Assembly: GCF_007556815.1 (NCBI RefSeq)
Contig: NZ_CP041743.1
Span: 558,001 to 622,000, forward strand
Length of the DNA stretch: 64,000 nucleotides
Source: Paraburkholderia megapolitana
GTDB taxonomy: Bacteria > Pseudomonadota > Gammaproteobacteria > Burkholderiales > Burkholderiaceae
Reading direction: 5' to 3'
Shown here in pieces: positions 8,390 to 18,313 of the stretch (the first letter of the stretch is position 1; each line of letters opens with the position of its first letter). Below the pieces are notes generated by a model that was not told where the DNA came from, did not search any database, and was given only the letters and a program-made list of their open reading frames with translations. The position numbers and the translations under genes were made by a program.

Positions 8390-9394
8390 TCACGAAACAG
8401 CAGATCCGTTCCGTTCGCTGTCCAGATGTTCCAGCATTGCTTCGGGATATCGTGCCCCCTTCGCCGCACCCTTCGGGATGGCACGTTCGATGGAAACAAG
8501 ATCGTCCTCGGAGAGGGTTACATCGAGGCTGCCGAGCGCCTCGGCAAGACGCTCGCGTCGACGGGCGCCGACGATCGGAATGATGTCCTCGCCCTGCGCG
8601 AGCGCCCAGGCGATCGCTAACTGGGTGGTCGTCACGCCTTTCGTCGAAGCGACCCGAGCAAGTTGCTCGACCAGTTGCAGGTTTGCAGCGAGGTTGTCGC
8701 CCTGAAACCGCGGACTGATGGATCGAAAGTCAGTTGTCCCGTTTGGATGCCAGTGTCCGCTGAGCAAACCGCGGCACAGCACACCGTAGGCGGTAATCGC
8801 AATGCCGAGTTCGCGGCACGTCGGCAATATCCTGTCTTCGATCCCGCGCGACAACAGCGAGTATTCGATCTGTAAATCGGCAACAGGATGCACTGCTGCC
8901 GCACGACGGATCGTGTCCTCTCCGACTTCGGACAGTCCGATGTGCCTGATCCAGCCTTTCTGAACGCAGTCCGCCAGCGCGCCTATCGTGTCTTCGATCG
9001 GAACCGATCGGTCGAGGCCGCCCACCCGATAGATATCGATGTGATCCACGTTGAGACGACGAAGCGAATAGGCCAGATAATTCCGGACAACCTCGGGACG
9101 ACCGTCCATGGGACCCCATCCTCCAGCCGGATCGCGCACGCCGCCAAACTTGACCGAGAGTTGATAGCGGTCGCGCGCAATACCATTCAGCGCTTCTGCG
9201 ATAAGCAATTCGTTGAGCCCGGAGGCGTAGAAGTCACCGGTATCGATCAGCGTTACGCCGTCGTGGAGCGCGGCCTGTATTGTCGCGATACTTTCGGATC
9301 GGTCGGCCGGTCCGTATGCATCCGACATTCCCATACAACCCAGTCCGATAGCGGACACAGTGGGACCCGTAGATCCGAGCTTGCGATGTTTCAT
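8390..9394 (-). CDS. Aldo/keto reductase
   Basis: 334 residues: [24 protein letters not shown] at the N-terminus, DTGDFYASG with the catalytic Asp and Tyr, LSVKFGG with the Lys, and [16 protein letters not shown] near the C-terminus for the NADPH phosphate. The canonical active-site His is absent ([10 protein letters not shown]), as in some members of this subgroup. The ATG at 9394 was chosen because homology begins there; the frame stays open far upstream without family sequence. It is divergent from the LysR gene at 9491 with 96 bases between, so that LysR is the likely regulator. Substrate unknown. Confidence 0.85.
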   Translation of the reverse strand: MKHRKLGSTGPTVSAIGLGCMGMSDAYGPADRSESIATIQAALHDGVTLIDTGDFYASGLNELLIAEALNGIARDRYQLSVKFGGVRDPAGGWGPMDGRPEVVRNYLAYSLRRLNVDHIDIYRVGGLDRSVPIEDTIGALADCVQKGWIRHIGLSEVGEDTIRRAAAVHPVADLQIEYSLLSRGIEDRILPTCRELGIAITAYGVLCRGLLSGHWHPNGTTDFRSISPRFQGDNLAANLQLVEQLARVASTKGVTTTQLAIAWALAQGEDIIPIVGARRRERLAEALGSLDVTLSEDDLVSIERAIPKGAAKGARYPEAMLEHLDSERNGSAVS

Positions 9395-9490
9395 CAGTGT
9401 TCCCGTTCGATAATGTGACTTCACTATGCGCCTGCAGCGCTCATTCGATAACCCGTCCTGAGAAGAACGAGCCGTACGGGAGAGAGAACA

Positions 9491-10393
9491 ATGGATATCT
9501 CCGATCTGACTGATATGAAGATGTTTGCGCTCGTCGCCGAGGCAGGCGGTTTCCGTTCCGCTGCGCTCAGGAACGGGCTGTCTGCGTCCTCGCTCAGCGA
9601 CGCCATTCAACGCCTCGAAAAACTCAAGGGCGTCCGTCTGATGAACCGGACAACGCGCAGCGTCACGCCCACTGAAGCCGGTCAGCAGTTGCTGGAGCGA
9701 TTGCGCCCGGCGCTTTCCGAACTCGACGCCGCGTTCGACAGTATTGCAATGGGTGACCAGGCGACAGGGACCCTGCGGCTCGACGTTCCGGGTATCGTCG
9801 CCCGGCATGTGCTTCCGCAAATTGCGTCAGCCTTCCTCGTCGCCCACCCGACGATCCGCATGGAAGTCACCGTCACCGAAGGGCTCGTAGATGTGTTTGC
9901 GGCCAACTGCGATGCCGGCGTGCGTTATGAAGAGCACCTCGCGCGCGACATGATCGCTGTCCCCATCGGGCCCGCGCGACAACGCCTGGTGGGAGTGGCG
10001 GCGCCGGATTACCTCGCCCGCCATGGGGTGCCCGCGCACCCACGCGATTTGAACGAGCATGCCTGTATTCGACACATGTTCGGTAGCGGGCGGAGAATCG
10101 TCTGGGAGCTCAAACGCAAGAAGGAGATCGTCCGCGTCGTGCCGGATGGTCGCCTCGCAAGCGAGTCGTCCGACGTGGAAGTGGCTGGCGCGGTGGCCGG
10201 CCTCGGCATCCTGTTCACCTTCGAGGAATTCGTCGCGGAGCCGCTCGCCGACGGCAGACTGGTGCGGGTCCTGAACGACTGGCAGGAGGAGTTCGCGGGC
10301 CCCAGGCTGTACTACAACAGCCGCCGCCAGATGCCGGCGGCACTTAGAGTTTTTGTGGACTTTATCAAGTCGCAATCACGGAGTGAGCGATGA
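9491..10393 (+). CDS. LysR-family transcriptional regulator
   Basis: 300 residues. The N-terminal winged helix ([47 protein letters not shown], about residues 12-60) is of the AaeR/PtxR-like group, followed by a substrate-binding domain from about residue 90. GGGAGAGAGAACA before the ATG gives a good ribosome site. Divergent from the aldo-keto reductase gene and presumably its regulator. Its 3' end overlaps the convergent VOC dioxygenase gene by 18 bases. Confidence 0.88.
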   Translation: MDISDLTDMKMFALVAEAGGFRSAALRNGLSASSLSDAIQRLEKLKGVRLMNRTTRSVTPTEAGQQLLERLRPALSELDAAFDSIAMGDQATGTLRLDVPGIVARHVLPQIASAFLVAHPTIRMEVTVTEGLVDVFAANCDAGVRYEEHLARDMIAVPIGPARQRLVGVAAPDYLARHGVPAHPRDLNEHACIRHMFGSGRRIVWELKRKKEIVRVVPDGRLASESSDVEVAGAVAGLGILFTFEEFVAEPLADGRLVRVLNDWQEEFAGPRLYYNSRRQMPAALRVFVDFIKSQSRSER

Positions 10394-11344
10394 CGAGGAA
10401 TGCCGCACCGGTTCTTTCTCTTCTCCGCACTCGCTGTTCCTGACAAAATTCTCGGGCACAGCCGGCCCCCAGAGGTACAGCGAATCCTCCGGCGGGAAGT
10501 CCCCGGCATCCCACTGTTCGCCCGCCGAGATGTAGTCGATATCCGCGGAATACTCGCAGAACGATCCCCACGGATCTTCGACGTAGTGAAAATAATTTGA
10601 CCCCAGCACGTGCCGGCCGGTGCCCCATCCCTTCGTGTAACCTGCCGCGGCCATCTGCGCCGCGCCCTCGCCGACCCTGTTGATGTCGTCGACGTCCCAC
10701 GCGCAGTGATGCCAGCCGCGTGCGGCGCTTTTGGCGAACGCCACCAGATGATGATCGCTGCCGTGAGGCGCGTGCGTGAAGGCGATGATGTCGCGCGATC
10801 TGTCCGAGAGCCGCAATCCGAGCGCACGTTCGTAGAAGTCGAGCGCGGCGAGCACGTCCGCGCTGAACAGCAACACATGCGACAGCCTGCGCGGCCTGAC
10901 CGGCACCGACTCGGAGCGCGCGTGCGAGCCGCGCGCATTCGCCGGCACACCTGCGAGCAGCGAAGGCGTCTTGCCCGAGGGGCTGGTTTTCGGAGCCGGC
11001 TTCACCTGCACGGTATTGCCATCGGGATCGCGAAACCACAGCCCTTCTGCATCCGTCGATACTTCCACGCCTGTGCTCGCAATCTGTCGATGCAGCCGCT
11101 CAAGGTCGGCGGCGAAACAGCCGAACGACAGATACGCCAGCGATTTGCGCCCAGCCTGCAGGATGCGCGCCCAGCGATGCCCATCGGCGGCGTAAAGCTC
11201 GAACGCTTCCCCGGCATTCGCGGCATCGCGCGCGTCGAGGCCGAACGTCGTGTAGAAGCGGCGAGCTTCGTCGAGCGAGGGTACGTTGAGCGCGAAATGA
11301 TCGATTGAATGAACGGCAGCATGGTCGGCTACAGAGGCAGACAT
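10376..11344 (-). CDS. VOC-family extradiol-type ring-cleavage dioxygenase
   Basis: 322 residues with two vicinal-oxygen-chelate modules (about 10-110 and 145-275). The second module carries the type I extradiol iron triad: His in RRLSHVLLF, His in GWHHCAWDV and Glu in SFCEYSADIDY. The enzyme would cleave a catechol-like ring beside the hydroxyls (meta cleavage). A C-terminal tail PPEDSLYLWGPAVPENF is shared with the paralogue at 34861-35811. ATG 11344 follows GGGAGAACATC. It is last in a six-gene operon starting at 18213, 34 bases after the FAH gene, which suits conversion of its ring-fission product. The exact catechol is unknown. Confidence 0.83.
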   Translation of the reverse strand: MSASVADHAAVHSIDHFALNVPSLDEARRFYTTFGLDARDAANAGEAFELYAADGHRWARILQAGRKSLAYLSFGCFAADLERLHRQIASTGVEVSTDAEGLWFRDPDGNTVQVKPAPKTSPSGKTPSLLAGVPANARGSHARSESVPVRPRRLSHVLLFSADVLAALDFYERALGLRLSDRSRDIIAFTHAPHGSDHHLVAFAKSAARGWHHCAWDVDDINRVGEGAAQMAAAGYTKGWGTGRHVLGSNYFHYVEDPWGSFCEYSADIDYISAGEQWDAGDFPPEDSLYLWGPAVPENFVRNSECGEEKEPVRHSSSSLTP

Positions 11345-11378
11345 GATGTTCTCCCTGAACGATACGCAATGCGTGAGC

Positions 11379-12227
11379 TCACAAAACGACCTCATCGGCG
11401 ATCACGTTGCGCAGTGTGCCGATCTTTTCGACCGACACCTCGCATACGTCGCCCGCCTTCATCAGCAGCTTCGGCTGACGTGCCCAGCCGATCCCCGATG
11501 GCGTTCCGGAGACGATCACGTCGCCCGGCTCCAGCGTGATGGCTTCGCTAATGATGCTGATCAGGCTCGCGACGTTGAACACCATCTCGTCGGTGCTGGC
11601 CGACTGCACGACCTGACCGTTCAAGCGCGTCTCCAGACGCAACCCTTCGACACCAGGGGGCAGTTCGTCCGCGGTAACGAGATCGGGCCCGAACGCGCCG
11701 GTCGCATCGAAGTTCTTGCCCACGGTCCACTGCGGTGTCTTGAACTGGTATTCACGGATCGAACCGTCGTTGAACAGCGAGTAACCGACGACATGCGACA
11801 GCGCATCTTCAAGACGGATATGCCGGCCGCCGCGCCCGATCACGACCGCGATCTCGCCTTCGTAATCGACGCCGTCGCAATCCTCGACCGCCGGTCGAAC
11901 GATCGGCTGGCCATGCGCAACAAGACTCGTCGCGACGCGGAAGAACAGCGTCGGATAGTCGGGTTGCTGATAGTTGCTCTCGGACGTGTGGTCCGCGAAA
12001 TTCAGGCCGACACATATGATCTTCGACGGCCGCGAGAGCGGCGGCAACAGCTTCAGGCCATCGATCGCCAGCCGCTCGTCGCCGGCATGCGCACGCGCAT
12101 AGGCCGTCAGATCCACACCCTGCGTGAGCAGCGCTTCCAGCGATACCTCGCCGATCACCCGCACGTGCTCGCCCTCCCGAACGCCCAGCATCGACCGGCC
12201 ATTCTTCTCGAAACTGATGAAACGCAT
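11379..12227 (-). CDS. FAH-family hydrolase acting on ring-fission product
   Basis: 282 residues, full-length fumarylacetoacetate hydrolase-family protein. KIICVGLNFADHTSES, the metal-ligand Glu pair in DYEGEIAVVIG and Asp in SLFNDGSIREYQ, and SGTPSGIGWARQP are all present. Such enzymes hydrolyse or tautomerise 2-hydroxy-dienoates or acylpyruvates from meta cleavage. It sits between the secreted esterase and the VOC dioxygenase in the operon. It aligns without gaps over its whole length to the protein at 35895-36743, most positions being identical, so the two are paralogues from module duplication or parallel acquisition. Confidence 0.86.
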   Translation of the reverse strand: MRFISFEKNGRSMLGVREGEHVRVIGEVSLEALLTQGVDLTAYARAHAGDERLAIDGLKLLPPLSRPSKIICVGLNFADHTSESNYQQPDYPTLFFRVATSLVAHGQPIVRPAVEDCDGVDYEGEIAVVIGRGGRHIRLEDALSHVVGYSLFNDGSIREYQFKTPQWTVGKNFDATGAFGPDLVTADELPPGVEGLRLETRLNGQVVQSASTDEMVFNVASLISIISEAITLEPGDVIVSGTPSGIGWARQPKLLMKAGDVCEVSVEKIGTLRNVIADEVVL

Positions 12228-12254
12228 GTCCCTGCTCCTTCTTTCCCGATGAGG

Positions 12255-13853
12255 TTAAAAATGAAAACCCAGATTGCCCGGTGTCCGGAAGCTGTTCAAA
12301 AACGCAAAGCGCGCGGTGCCGACTTCGGCTTGCTGCTGCAACGGTGTCGCGAGACCCATCACCGTGCCACCGGCGCCGGTATACGTCGGCCAGCCGGGTA
12401 AGCCTGCGCCGTTCGGATTGCCGGTCTTCGCGAAGTTGGTCCAGTACGACGACATGGCATCGGACAGCGCCACGTCGCTTGCGCCTGGTGTGCCATGACC
12501 GTTCGGCACCAGATCGCCGAACACGTAGGGCACTTCGGAGACGTGGATCGGCAGCGGGTTATACGCCGACGTCTGGCTGAAGTAGTACGAATAGACCGGC
12601 GCGTGCAACGTCTTCAGATGCAGGTTGGCCATCTGCCAGGTTTGCGACGCTATCACCAGGTCGCCGGTGAGCAATACCTGCGACTGCTGCGCCTGCGCAT
12701 CGCTCGCGGCGGGATAAAGCTGCAGAAACCGATCGATGTTCGATGCGCCGAATGCCGTCGTTGCAGCCGCGATGAAATCCTGCGCCGAATTGCCGGGGAT
12801 GCCTGACGTCGCAGCGAAAATCGTGCCTTCGTCGGCGTTCTGGCCTTCGAGCAACGGCACGTCGCGTTGCAGTCCGCGCGCGAAGCGCGTCTCGGGATCC
12901 GTCGGCAGCACGAAACCATCGATGCTTGGGCTATACGCGGGCTCGGTCGGATCGGCCATCAATTGCGCGGCCGGTGCCGCGCGTAGCGCTGCGAGTGTCT
13001 GCGGACCACCCGACGCCGCACCGAGTTGCCCACCGATCTGCAACGCCGCCGCGTGGCTCGCCATCACACCTTTCGGACTTTCCCAGAATGCACCACTCTC
13101 GGCGATCGCTTTGGAAAACAACCCGCCCGTGATCGGCGACGCCATCAGGATGCCGACCGTATGCGCGCCCGCCGATTCGCCGAATACGGTCACGTTGCCC
13201 GGATCGCCACCGAAAGCCACTGCGTTCGCCTTGACCCACCGCAACGCCGCGATCATGTCCTCGATGCCGTACATCCCGGACGATTGGCCGGGCGCTTCAC
13301 TGTCGAGATCGGTTCGCGCGAGAAAGCCGAACACACCGAGCCGGTAGTTGATCGACACCACTACCACGCCTTTTTTCGCGAGACTGGCCCCTTCCCAACG
13401 CGGGTCGCCCGAGGTGCCAAACTGGAAGCCGCCACCATGCAGCCAGACCATCACGGGCCGTCGTTCGCCCGGTCCTTTCGCTGCGCTCCAGACATTGAGC
13501 GTCAGACAATCCTCGCTTGCCTGACTGTTATCGACCGGTCCGAACGCCGTGCCCTGCCAGCACGTGTGGCCGTATTGCTGCGCATTGCGCACGCCAGACC
13601 ACGGCTGGACCGGCTGCGGTGCGCGCCAGCGCAGCGGACCCACCGGCGGCGCCGCGTACGGAATGCCTTTGTAGCTCACCACACCCGACGCGTCCGGCGC
13701 GCCGCCCACGAGCACGCCCGATTCGACGATCGTCAGGCTGCCCGCGCCGGGGCCCGACGCCGACGCCGACATCGATGCATCGAGCGCGGCTAGCAGCAGC
13801 ACGCCCGTTGCAACCTTCGCGGCAACATATCGCCAGCTCATCTTGTTTGTCAT
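12255..13853 (-). CDS. Secreted type-B carboxylesterase
   Basis: 532 residues. An N-terminal signal peptide (VATGVLLLAALDASMSASAS) is followed by a type-B carboxylesterase domain. The oxyanion motif WLHGGGFQFG, the nucleophile elbow FGESAGA (Ser near 227), the acid in NADEGTIF and the His in HVSEVPYVF make a complete triad. GGGAG lies eight bases before the ATG. It would release phenolic acids or alcohols from esters in the periplasm before import by the MFS protein encoded upstream. A related esterase lies at 31402-33081 in the second catabolic block. Confidence 0.88.
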   Translation of the reverse strand: MTNKMSWRYVAAKVATGVLLLAALDASMSASASGPGAGSLTIVESGVLVGGAPDASGVVSYKGIPYAAPPVGPLRWRAPQPVQPWSGVRNAQQYGHTCWQGTAFGPVDNSQASEDCLTLNVWSAAKGPGERRPVMVWLHGGGFQFGTSGDPRWEGASLAKKGVVVVSINYRLGVFGFLARTDLDSEAPGQSSGMYGIEDMIAALRWVKANAVAFGGDPGNVTVFGESAGAHTVGILMASPITGGLFSKAIAESGAFWESPKGVMASHAAALQIGGQLGAASGGPQTLAALRAAPAAQLMADPTEPAYSPSIDGFVLPTDPETRFARGLQRDVPLLEGQNADEGTIFAATSGIPGNSAQDFIAAATTAFGASNIDRFLQLYPAASDAQAQQSQVLLTGDLVIASQTWQMANLHLKTLHAPVYSYYFSQTSAYNPLPIHVSEVPYVFGDLVPNGHGTPGASDVALSDAMSSYWTNFAKTGNPNGAGLPGWPTYTGAGGTVMGLATPLQQQAEVGTARFAFLNSFRTPGNLGFHF

Positions 13854-13877
13854 GACCGGTTCTCCCTATCGATGGAA

Positions 13878-15020
13878 TCAGAAGCTGTGTCGAATGCCTG
13901 CCATTACGCCGAGTTGTCCAATACCCGCCGCCGGTGTCGCGCCAGGACCGCCCTGGCTCAATGTGTACTTCGCTTTGGCGCTGTTGAAGAGATAGCCGCT
14001 CTGCAGATATACCGCCGTCGCTTTCGACAGCAGATAGGTGCCGCGCAGCGTCGCAATCGTGCCGCGCGTGTCCTGCTGCGAATCGATGGTCCGGTACGCG
14101 CCGCCGTCGATGATGGCGGCCGGCGTGACGAAGTAGCTCGCAGTCACGTACCAGATGTCGGTATGAACGACCGGCACAGCAGGCGATACGGTCTCGACGT
14201 GACGACCAAGCCAGCCCGCACCGACCTTGAACGAGCCAAGCTTGTAGTAGCCGTTGAGTTGCATCCGCACATCCTTGTCGCCGCTCGCCGTCAGCGGCAA
14301 CGGCGCAGCGCCGTTGAACAGGTTGGCCGCCGCGCCGGGGCCGCCGCGCTGCTCGTCATAGGCACTCGCCACGCCGAAGTTATCGCCGTCGTAGCGCAGC
14401 ATCACGGACCACTGGCGACAGGCCTGCGCATTGCCCGGCAACGAACCCGCGCAGGTGCCCTGCCCCGGCGAATTGCCCGTGCCCGCCGAATCGCGTCCAA
14501 ACGACCACGTCGCCCCGGCGGTCAATCCCGCGAACGTACCCTTGTACGCAATCGTGTTGTCGCTGCGAGCGTTGGGCACGTACGCATCGAGCGAACCGAC
14601 ACCACCGTAGATGTCGGGGCCGAGAATGTCGGAATCGACGATCGCCCAGTACGTCATCGTGTACTGACGCCCGAATGTCAGTGCACCGTACGGGCTCGAC
14701 AGACCGACCCACGCCTGACGACCGAACAGCCGTCCTCCCTGATTGATGTCGCCGGCCCGCGGGTTAAAGCCGTCTTCGAGGGTGAAAATCGCGGCCAGCC
14801 CGCCGCCGAGATCTTCTCTCCCGCGAAGTCCCCAGCGCGAAGGCATCGAGCCGGTGATGCCGGGCATGCGCACGATCCGGTCGCCTGCTGCGTCGGCGTG
14901 CGTGACCATCTCAATTCCTGTGTCCAGAATGCCGTACAGCGTGACGCTGCTTTGTGCCGAGGCGATGCCCAGATGCAGACCGGCGGCAAGCCCGGCCAAC
15001 GACAACATGCGTAGTTTCAT
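13878..15020 (-). CDS. Outer-membrane porin (OmpC-like, Burkholderia type)
   Basis: 380 residues: cleavable signal ending GIASAQ, then SSVTLYGILDTGIE, the standard opening of beta-proteobacterial trimeric porins, SRWGLRGREDLGGGLAAIFTLEDGF, FGRQAWVGLSSPYGALTFGRQY and a C-terminal aromatic strand GVMAGIRHSF ending in Phe. It should form a 16-stranded barrel. Encoded between the MFS importer and the esterase in the aromatic operon, it is probably the dedicated outer-membrane entry route for the substrate. Confidence 0.9.
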   Translation of the reverse strand: MKLRMLSLAGLAAGLHLGIASAQSSVTLYGILDTGIEMVTHADAAGDRIVRMPGITGSMPSRWGLRGREDLGGGLAAIFTLEDGFNPRAGDINQGGRLFGRQAWVGLSSPYGALTFGRQYTMTYWAIVDSDILGPDIYGGVGSLDAYVPNARSDNTIAYKGTFAGLTAGATWSFGRDSAGTGNSPGQGTCAGSLPGNAQACRQWSVMLRYDGDNFGVASAYDEQRGGPGAAANLFNGAAPLPLTASGDKDVRMQLNGYYKLGSFKVGAGWLGRHVETVSPAVPVVHTDIWYVTASYFVTPAAIIDGGAYRTIDSQQDTRGTIATLRGTYLLSKATAVYLQSGYLFNSAKAKYTLSQGGPGATPAAGIGQLGVMAGIRHSF

Positions 15021-15066
15021 GTCTCCCCTCCTTTTGTTTTTCGTGGTGAATCAACCGATCTGCGAA

Positions 15067-16449
15067 TCAATGACCCGATGACGTTGCTGGCGTTGCAGCC
15101 GGCGCGCGTTCATCGAGACTGCGCCGCGGATAGAGCCGACCGGCGATGACCATCGCTGCGCCGGCCAGCACGACAGGCACCGCGAACGCGATGAATGCCG
15201 GCTCCACCCGGCCGAACCACGCGAGAATCACGCCGCCCGTCATCGAGCCAAAGATCGATCCGATACGGCCGACGCCGAGTGCCCAGCTCACACCCGTGGC
15301 GCGCGCGGCCGTGGTGTAGAAGCCGGCGACTAGCACGTTCGCCGCGGTCTGCGCGCCGGACAGGCCATATCCGGCGACGAACACCGAGCAATAGATCAGC
15401 GACGGCAGATGGATCGACACGCCGATCGCAGCGATCGCCACGGCCGCGATCGCATACGACGCGGCGAGCACCAGAAACGGATTGCGACGGTCCATCAGAC
15501 GCGCATTGACGAGCGAGCCGATCGTGCCACCGAGCGGCATCATCGCGCCCACGCGGGCGGCGTGAACCGGGTCGATCCCGGCGCTAGTGATGACTAGCGG
15601 CAACCAGCTACTGATCTGGTAGTAGACCCACAGCGTGCAGAAGAACGCGAGCCATAGCAGCGCTGTGCCGGCGCGATATTGCGCGCTGAACAGCAGACCG
15701 ATGACACGCTCGCGAGGTGTATCGCCGGCCTCTGTGTGCGTGCCTTGCAGAAGCGCATGTGCCGCTTCACCGAGACGCTGCGCCACCCGTTGTGCTTCAC
15801 GCGCGTAGCGTGGCTTGCCCGCCATGAAGCGCAACGACTCAGGCAGCCAGAGCCAGATGCACGGCGCCAGCACCAGCGGAAACAGACCGCCGAATGCGAA
15901 CACCCCCTGCCAGCCAAACGACGGAATCAGCACCGACGCCACCGCACCGCCGAACGCGAGCCCGAGCGTAAAGCCGCAGAACATCAGCGTGACGAGCAGC
16001 GCGCGGTTTCGCGGCGGTGCGAATTCGGACGACAGCGTGATCGCGTTCGGCATCGCGCCGCCAAGTCCTGCACCGGTCAGGAAGCGCAGCACGATCAGCC
16101 AGCCCGCCGATGGCGCAGCCGCACACGCGAGACTGCCCGCACCGAATAGCAGCAGCGACAGCGCGATTACGCGCTTGCGTCCGATCTTGTCCGCGAGCGG
16201 ACCGAACACGAAACTGCCGACCGCGAGGCCAAACAGACCCGCGCCAAAGATCGGCCCCAACGCTGCCGGCGTCAGCGACCACATCTTCCTGAGCAGCGGC
16301 GCGACATAGCTAACGCTCGCGACATCGAAACCATCGGCGGCTACCACGAGGAAGCACAGTACGAGTGTCACGATCTGGATAGCCGTCGGCCGACCGGTGT
16401 CCGCCCGCGCGGCCTCCCCCGACGTTGCCGACGTTGCGTTCGCGTGCAT
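15067..16449 (-). CDS. MFS transporter, aromatic acid:H+ symporter type
   Basis: 460 residues with about 12 membrane helices. The DGFDVASVSYVAPLL motif in the first helix, GPLADKIGRKR between helices 2 and 3, and GAGLGGAMPNAITLSSEFAPPRNR are hallmarks of the aromatic acid:H+ symporter (AAHS) family, which includes PcaK, BenK and MhpT. It should carry an aromatic acid across the inner membrane in symport with protons. Second gene of the operon, after the FAD hydroxylase and before the porin. Confidence 0.87.
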   Translation of the reverse strand: MHANATSATSGEAARADTGRPTAIQIVTLVLCFLVVAADGFDVASVSYVAPLLRKMWSLTPAALGPIFGAGLFGLAVGSFVFGPLADKIGRKRVIALSLLLFGAGSLACAAAPSAGWLIVLRFLTGAGLGGAMPNAITLSSEFAPPRNRALLVTLMFCGFTLGLAFGGAVASVLIPSFGWQGVFAFGGLFPLVLAPCIWLWLPESLRFMAGKPRYAREAQRVAQRLGEAAHALLQGTHTEAGDTPRERVIGLLFSAQYRAGTALLWLAFFCTLWVYYQISSWLPLVITSAGIDPVHAARVGAMMPLGGTIGSLVNARLMDRRNPFLVLAASYAIAAVAIAAIGVSIHLPSLIYCSVFVAGYGLSGAQTAANVLVAGFYTTAARATGVSWALGVGRIGSIFGSMTGGVILAWFGRVEPAFIAFAVPVVLAGAAMVIAGRLYPRRSLDERAPAATPATSSGH

Positions 16450-16512
16450 GAATGTCTCCGATGATTGTTATGGGCGATACGTCCGGCACCGCCTGCTGCG
16501 ACGCATGCCTGT

Positions 16513-18213
16513 TCAGGCCGCGGGTCGTTGCGCGATCGACTGTGCGGTGTCAGCCGCGTGTTCGTTACGACCGAGCACACGATCCAGGGCGATTTGCAGA
16601 TGTTCTTCGAGCGCGTCGCCGCGCCATGCGATATGCAGGTCGGGCCTGATCAGCACGTAATTCGCGCTATAGAGCGCCTTCACCTGCGGATCGTCGGTGC
16701 ACACGACGCTCAGCGCGGCATGCGTCAGGCGCGCGGCATCGACCGTGCGCTGATCCTGTGCCGTCAGCGCGCGCGCGCCCGTGCACAGCAACGTGAAGCC
16801 GGCGCCGAAACAGTCGTAAAGCGACGTGTCGGCGATCCACACATGCGGCGCGCGATGTCCGGCACGCGCGCAGGGCGCGTACAGATTCGGATTGTCGGGA
16901 GGCGGCACGCCGTCTTCGGGTGTCGTCAGTGGCGAGCTTTCGTAGCGCGTGCCGAGGTGGACACCGGGAATCGCGAACTCGAAGCTCGCATGAAACTGCA
17001 GATAGTCGCCCAGTGCATCGCGCGATGCAGCGCCGGCGGCGTCGTCATCGAGCAGGTTTGCCGGCACCGACACGTGGCCGATACTGTCGGCGAACGCGCG
17101 TGCAAATGCAGTATTGCGCAACGCGACTGGCCGGCGCTCCGCGTCATAACTGTCGATCAACCTTTCGCCGCCTTCGCCGCGCATCGCAAGCTCGATTTTC
17201 CACGCGAGATTCGCCGCGTCGTCGATGCCGGTGTTGTAGCCGAGGCCGCCCGTCGGCGTGAACAGGTGCGCAGCATCGCCCGCGAGCAACGCATTGCCCG
17301 CTGCGAATCGATCGGCAACCAGCGTATAGCCCGCGGTCCAGCGCGACGTGCTGCGGATCTCGAACGGCACTTCCGCGCCGATCGCCTCGCGAATGCGCGA
17401 GCGAATCGCCTCGGCATCGGCACTCTCGCCCTCGCGCGCCTGAACGTTGATGATGAAATGACCTTTGCCGTCGACGGCGATCATCAGCGCACGCTGCTTC
17501 GGCGTGAAAGTCCAGTACTGCCATGCCGGCGCATGCGGCGACACGCGATACAGATCGGGGGCATAAAAGTAGACGGCGTCCATCAGGCCGCCCATGAACT
17601 CGCGCTTCTCACCGGCGACGCCGCTATAGCGGATGTCCAGCGTCTTGCGCACGAAGCTGCGCGGACCGTCGCAGCCCACCAGATAGCGGCCGCGTACCCG
17701 ACGCGGAGCGGCTTCGGCGCCGTCGATGGTGTCGACCACGGTCGCCGTCACCGAATCGGCGCCTTGTACGAAGTCGACGACGCGTGCGCTGAAATGCACC
17801 TTCACCGTCGAACAGGCGCGCGCCGCATCCAGCAGTACAGGCTCGACATACAGTTGCGAGCAGCGATGCGGCGGCTCGGGCGTCGGCCACGTGAACGCGT
17901 GCAATTGCGCCCAACGCTCGGCTTCGCCTGACGGCGGTTGATGCAGGCGCGCGAGTTCGTGACCGGTGATGCTGGTGAAGTAGGCGACATCGGGGGCGTA
18001 GTCCGTCGGCAAGCCGAGCGAGCGGATCCTCTTCGATACGCCGATGCGCCGGAAATGCTCCATCGTCCGCGCGCTATTTGCGTTGGCGGCCGGATGCCGG
18101 CTGGTTCCGTCACGCGCTTCGAAAAGTTCGACGCGCACGCCGCGCTGCCCGAGTGCAGCCGCGAGATACAGACCGACTGGGCCTCCGCCAACAATGATGA
18201 CATCGCAATCCAT
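16513..18213 (-). CDS. FAD-dependent aromatic hydroxylase (class A)
   Basis: 566 residues of the p-hydroxybenzoate-hydroxylase-like flavoprotein family. GGGPVG (residues 9-14) binds ADP, GCDGPRSFVRKTL is the DG motif, and LLAGDAAHLFTPTGGLGYNTGIDDAANLAWK the GD/ribityl motif; a thioredoxin-like C-terminal domain follows. It would hydroxylate a phenolic ring with NAD(P)H and O2, producing the catechol for the VOC dioxygenase encoded at the end of the operon. First gene of the operon and divergent from a LysR gene with 100 bases between. The sequence resembles resorcinol/halophenol hydroxylases as much as MhpA, so no symbol is given. Confidence 0.84.
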   Translation of the reverse strand: MDCDVIIVGGGPVGLYLAAALGQRGVRVELFEARDGTSRHPAANANSARTMEHFRRIGVSKRIRSLGLPTDYAPDVAYFTSITGHELARLHQPPSGEAERWAQLHAFTWPTPEPPHRCSQLYVEPVLLDAARACSTVKVHFSARVVDFVQGADSVTATVVDTIDGAEAAPRRVRGRYLVGCDGPRSFVRKTLDIRYSGVAGEKREFMGGLMDAVYFYAPDLYRVSPHAPAWQYWTFTPKQRALMIAVDGKGHFIINVQAREGESADAEAIRSRIREAIGAEVPFEIRSTSRWTAGYTLVADRFAAGNALLAGDAAHLFTPTGGLGYNTGIDDAANLAWKIELAMRGEGGERLIDSYDAERRPVALRNTAFARAFADSIGHVSVPANLLDDDAAGAASRDALGDYLQFHASFEFAIPGVHLGTRYESSPLTTPEDGVPPPDNPNLYAPCARAGHRAPHVWIADTSLYDCFGAGFTLLCTGARALTAQDQRTVDAARLTHAALSVVCTDDPQVKALYSANYVLIRPDLHIAWRGDALEEHLQIALDRVLGRNEHAADTAQSIAQRPAA

Positions 18214-18313
18214 CTGATTCCTGTCTCCTGGGTTTCATGCTTTTCGCCAAAGATAGTGCGGATACCTCTATAAATCCATACAATGAAATTCATATCGAAA
18301 ATGAATTGAGTTC

